Source of the DNA: Pseudomonadota bacterium
GTDB lineage: Bacteria > Pseudomonadota > Alphaproteobacteria > Caulobacterales > Caulobacteraceae
Direction: 5' to 3'
DNA length: 5,572 nt
Assembly: GCA_023433655.1 (NCBI GenBank)
Contig: JAEYUE010000286.1
Coordinates: forward strand, 1-5,572
Notes under the pieces: model-generated
The model's database searches: none
What the model saw: only the letters and a program-made list of their open reading frames with translations
Told to the model about the DNA's origin: nothing
Part shown: positions 4,213-5,572 of the stretch, piece by piece
Layout of the letters: every line of letters starts with the position of its first letter
How positions within the stretch are numbered: the stretch's first letter is position 1
Made by a program: the position numbers and the translations under genes

Positions 4213-5572
4213 GTGACGCCCGCCGCCGCTCCCGCAACGCTTCCGCCGCTCTTCGCCGACTGGTTCGCGCGGCGCGGCTGGGCGCCCCGCCGCCATCAAC
4301 TGGAGATGATCGCCGCCGCGGGGGCCGGGGCCCACGCCCTGCTGGTCGCCCCCACCGGCGGCGGCAAGACCCTGGCGGGCTTCCTGCCGTCGCTGATCGA
4401 ACTGGCCGAACGGGGGCCGAAACCGGAGACCGGGCCGGGCTCGGGCGTGCACACCCTCTATCTCTCGCCGCTCAAAGCCCTGACCACCGACGTCGAACGC
4501 AACCTGATGACCCCGATCCGCGAGATCGGGCTGAACATCCACGTCGAGAGCCGCACCGGCGACACCAAACAGTCCAAGCGCCAGCGCCAGCGGGAGTTTC
4601 CGCCGGACATCCTGCTGACCACGCCGGAGCAGCTGGCCCTGTTCTGCGCCTGGGAAGGAGCGCGGGCGTATTTCGCCGACCTGAAATGCGTGGTGCTGGA
4701 TGAGGTCCACGCCATCTGGAGCGGCAAGCGGGGGGATCTGCTGAGCCTTGGACTCGGTCGGCTGCAGCAGTTCTCGCCAGGCCTGCGCCGCGTGGCCCTG
4801 AGCGCGACGGTCGACGATCCGCAGATGATCGCGGAGTGGCTTCGCCCCGGTCTTCCTTCTCCCCTCGGGGGAGAAGGTGGGCGGCGGAGCCGCTCGGATG
4901 AGGGGGATGTCGGGGGCAATCCGGCTGGCGCCTATGCAGCGGAAACGGCCCCCTCAACCGTCTCGCTCCGCGAGCCACCTTCTCCCCCGAGGGGAGAAGG
5001 AGAGGTGATCATCGTCCGCGGCGACCCCGGCGCGCCCGCCGTCGTCGATGTCCTCGTCTCCGAGGGCAAGGTGCCGTGGGCCGGCCACACCGGCCTGCAC
5101 GCCCTGCCGGAGGTCTACGACATCATCCGCCGCGCCGGCATGGCGCTGATCTTCGTCAACACCCGCTGGCAGGCCGAGTTCGTGTTCCAGTCGCTGTGGG
5201 CGATGAACGAGGACAACCTGCCCATCGGCCTGCATCACGGCTCGCTGGCGGCCGAGCAGCGGCGCAAGATCGAGGCGGCCATGGCGCGCGGCGACCTCAG
5301 GGCCGTGGTCTGCACGTCCACCCTCGACCTCGGCATCGACTGGGGCGACGTCGATCTGGTCATCCAGCTGGCTGCGCCGCGCGGGGCCAGCCGGCTGGTG
5401 CAACGCATCGGTCGCGCCAATCACCGGCTGGACGAGCCGTCGAAGGCCCTGATGGTCCCGGCCAGCCGCTTCGAGATGCTGGAGTGCCAGGCGGCGCGCG
5501 AGGCGGTGGCCGAGAACGCCTTCGACTGGGAGCCGATCCACATCGGCACCCTCGACACCCTGGCCCAGCACG
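4213..5572 (+). CDS. Ligase-associated Lhr-like DEXH-box DNA helicase, N-terminal part (runs off right edge), with an in-frame repeat insert
   Basis: 453 residues are visible of a family usually about 800-850 long; these superfamily 2 helicases act in DNA repair and are often encoded near an ATP-dependent DNA ligase. Helicase motifs in order are Walker A APTGGGKT (46-53, K52), DEVH (163-166), SAT (197-199), the PWAGHT segment after residue 280, TSTLDLGIDWGDVDLV (motif V) and QRIGRANHR (motif VI, from 397). The GTG at 4213 is the first possible start after an in-frame TGA at 4180-4182. The next in-frame ATG (4306) is only 15 residues before Walker A and would remove the N-terminal helix. Between the SAT motif and the RecA-2 domain, residues 214-264 are foreign: a palindromic repeat translated in frame, rich in Pro, Ser, Gly, Glu and Arg. 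All motifs on either side are intact and in frame, so the enzyme may still work. The C-terminal domains and any ligase or exonuclease partner lie outside the window. Confidence 0.92.
   Translation, partial: MTPAAAPATLPPLFADWFARRGWAPRRHQLEMIAAAGAGAHALLVAPTGGGKTLAGFLPSLIELAERGPKPETGPGSGVHTLYLSPLKALTTDVERNLMTPIREIGLNIHVESRTGDTKQSKRQRQREFPPDILLTTPEQLALFCAWEGARAYFADLKCVVLDEVHAIWSGKRGDLLSLGLGRLQQFSPGLRRVALSATVDDPQMIAEWLRPGLPSPLGGEGGRRSRSDEGDVGGNPAGAYAAETAPSTVSLREPPSPPRGEGEVIIVRGDPGAPAVVDVLVSEGKVPWAGHTGLHALPEVYDIIRRAGMALIFVNTRWQAEFVFQSLWAMNEDNLPIGLHHGSLAAEQRRKIEAAMARGDLRAVVCTSTLDLGIDWGDVDLVIQLAAPRGASRLVQRIGRANHRLDEPSKALMVPASRFEMLECQAAREAVAENAFDWEPIHIGTLDTLAQH
4855..5000. repeat. Palindromic dispersed-repeat element inserted in frame in the helicase gene
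   Basis: The element has two inverted 52-bp units, 4855-4906 and 4949-5000, around a 42-bp centre. The outer 23 bases are exact reverse complements (4855-4877 against 4978-5000), and each also forms its own hairpin, CCTTCTCCCC with GGGGAGAAGG around three bases. Over the full arms, 44 of 52 positions match without gaps. Each arm has a second small hairpin (4881-4893 and 4962-4974). The pattern GGGGAGAAGGTGG...GGATGAGGGG resembles palindromes I recall scattered through alphaproteobacterial intergenic DNA. Here it lies inside a coding region, contains no stop in the helicase frame, and both outer hairpins are read in the same frame (PSPLGGEG and PSPPRGEG). No transposase is present, so any mobility would depend on functions elsewhere. 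Confidence 0.85.

Noticed and set aside
3355..4710. A 451-codon open frame on the minus strand across the permease and the start of the DEXH helicase.
   Set aside because: It spans two convincingly coding plus-strand genes and their gap. Its product is low-complexity Gly/Arg/Gln/His/Ala with no recognisable domain, as expected for the complement of GC-rich coding DNA.
4852..5004. The helicase insert as an intein or self-splicing intron.
   Set aside because: About 50 residues is far too short for an intein, there are no terminal Cys/Ser or His-Asn splice residues, and the frame stays open throughout. The DNA palindrome explains it better.

Overview
The window is very GC-rich DNA with GC-dominated third codon positions. 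It looks like an alphaproteobacterium, most probably of the Caulobacterales (Caulobacter/Brevundimonas type). Three things point that way: the protein families, -10 boxes of the GCTATA type placed so that transcripts would begin at the start codon, and a GGGGAGAAGG...GATGAGGGG palindromic repeat of a kind I recall as dispersed in alphaproteobacterial genomes. The genus is an inference, not a proof.

Layout, left to right. (1) 1-865, minus strand: the N-terminal part of a DinG-type (XPD-like) DNA helicase that runs off the left edge. (2) 866-972: a divergent promoter region. (3) 973-1810, plus strand: a tight, overlapping operon of a Phd/YefM-type antitoxin, a VapC/FitB-type PIN toxin and a small one-helix membrane protein with two periplasmic cysteines. 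(4) 1821-2624, minus strand: a persulfide-dioxygenase-like metallo-beta-lactamase-fold gene carrying an in-frame TAA at codon 18. (5) 2625-2689: a short AT-rich operator/promoter with three alternating TTAGCA half-sites. (6) 2690-4182, plus strand: an ArsR-family repressor of the BigR/SqrR persulfide-sensing type, a single-domain rhodanese, and a TauE/SafE-type anion permease. (7) 4213 to the right edge, plus strand: a ligase-associated Lhr-like DEXH helicase.

Blocks 4-6 form one functional locus. The repressor would sense reactive sulfur, the dioxygenase would oxidise glutathione persulfide to sulfite, the rhodanese would move sulfane sulfur, and the permease would export sulfite or a related anion. 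The nonsense codon in the dioxygenase would break the central step unless translation restarts or the base is a sequencing error.

Three observations deserve most attention. First, the right-hand helicase contains about 50 extra residues encoded in frame by a palindromic repeat: two inverted 52-bp units around a 42-bp centre. The inner hairpins of the two units differ by three compensatory base-pair changes. Second, an identical 18-bp word (gaaacggaacgggaacat) lies just upstream of both helicase genes, about 3.3 kb apart. It is one base from the alphaproteobacterial LexA box, and each gene has a GCTAT -10 box starting exactly 14 bases before a GTG start. The two helicases may therefore share DNA-damage control. 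Third, there is the broken dioxygenase inside an otherwise intact sulfide-response locus. I see no RNA genes, CRISPR arrays, transposase genes or replication origins.
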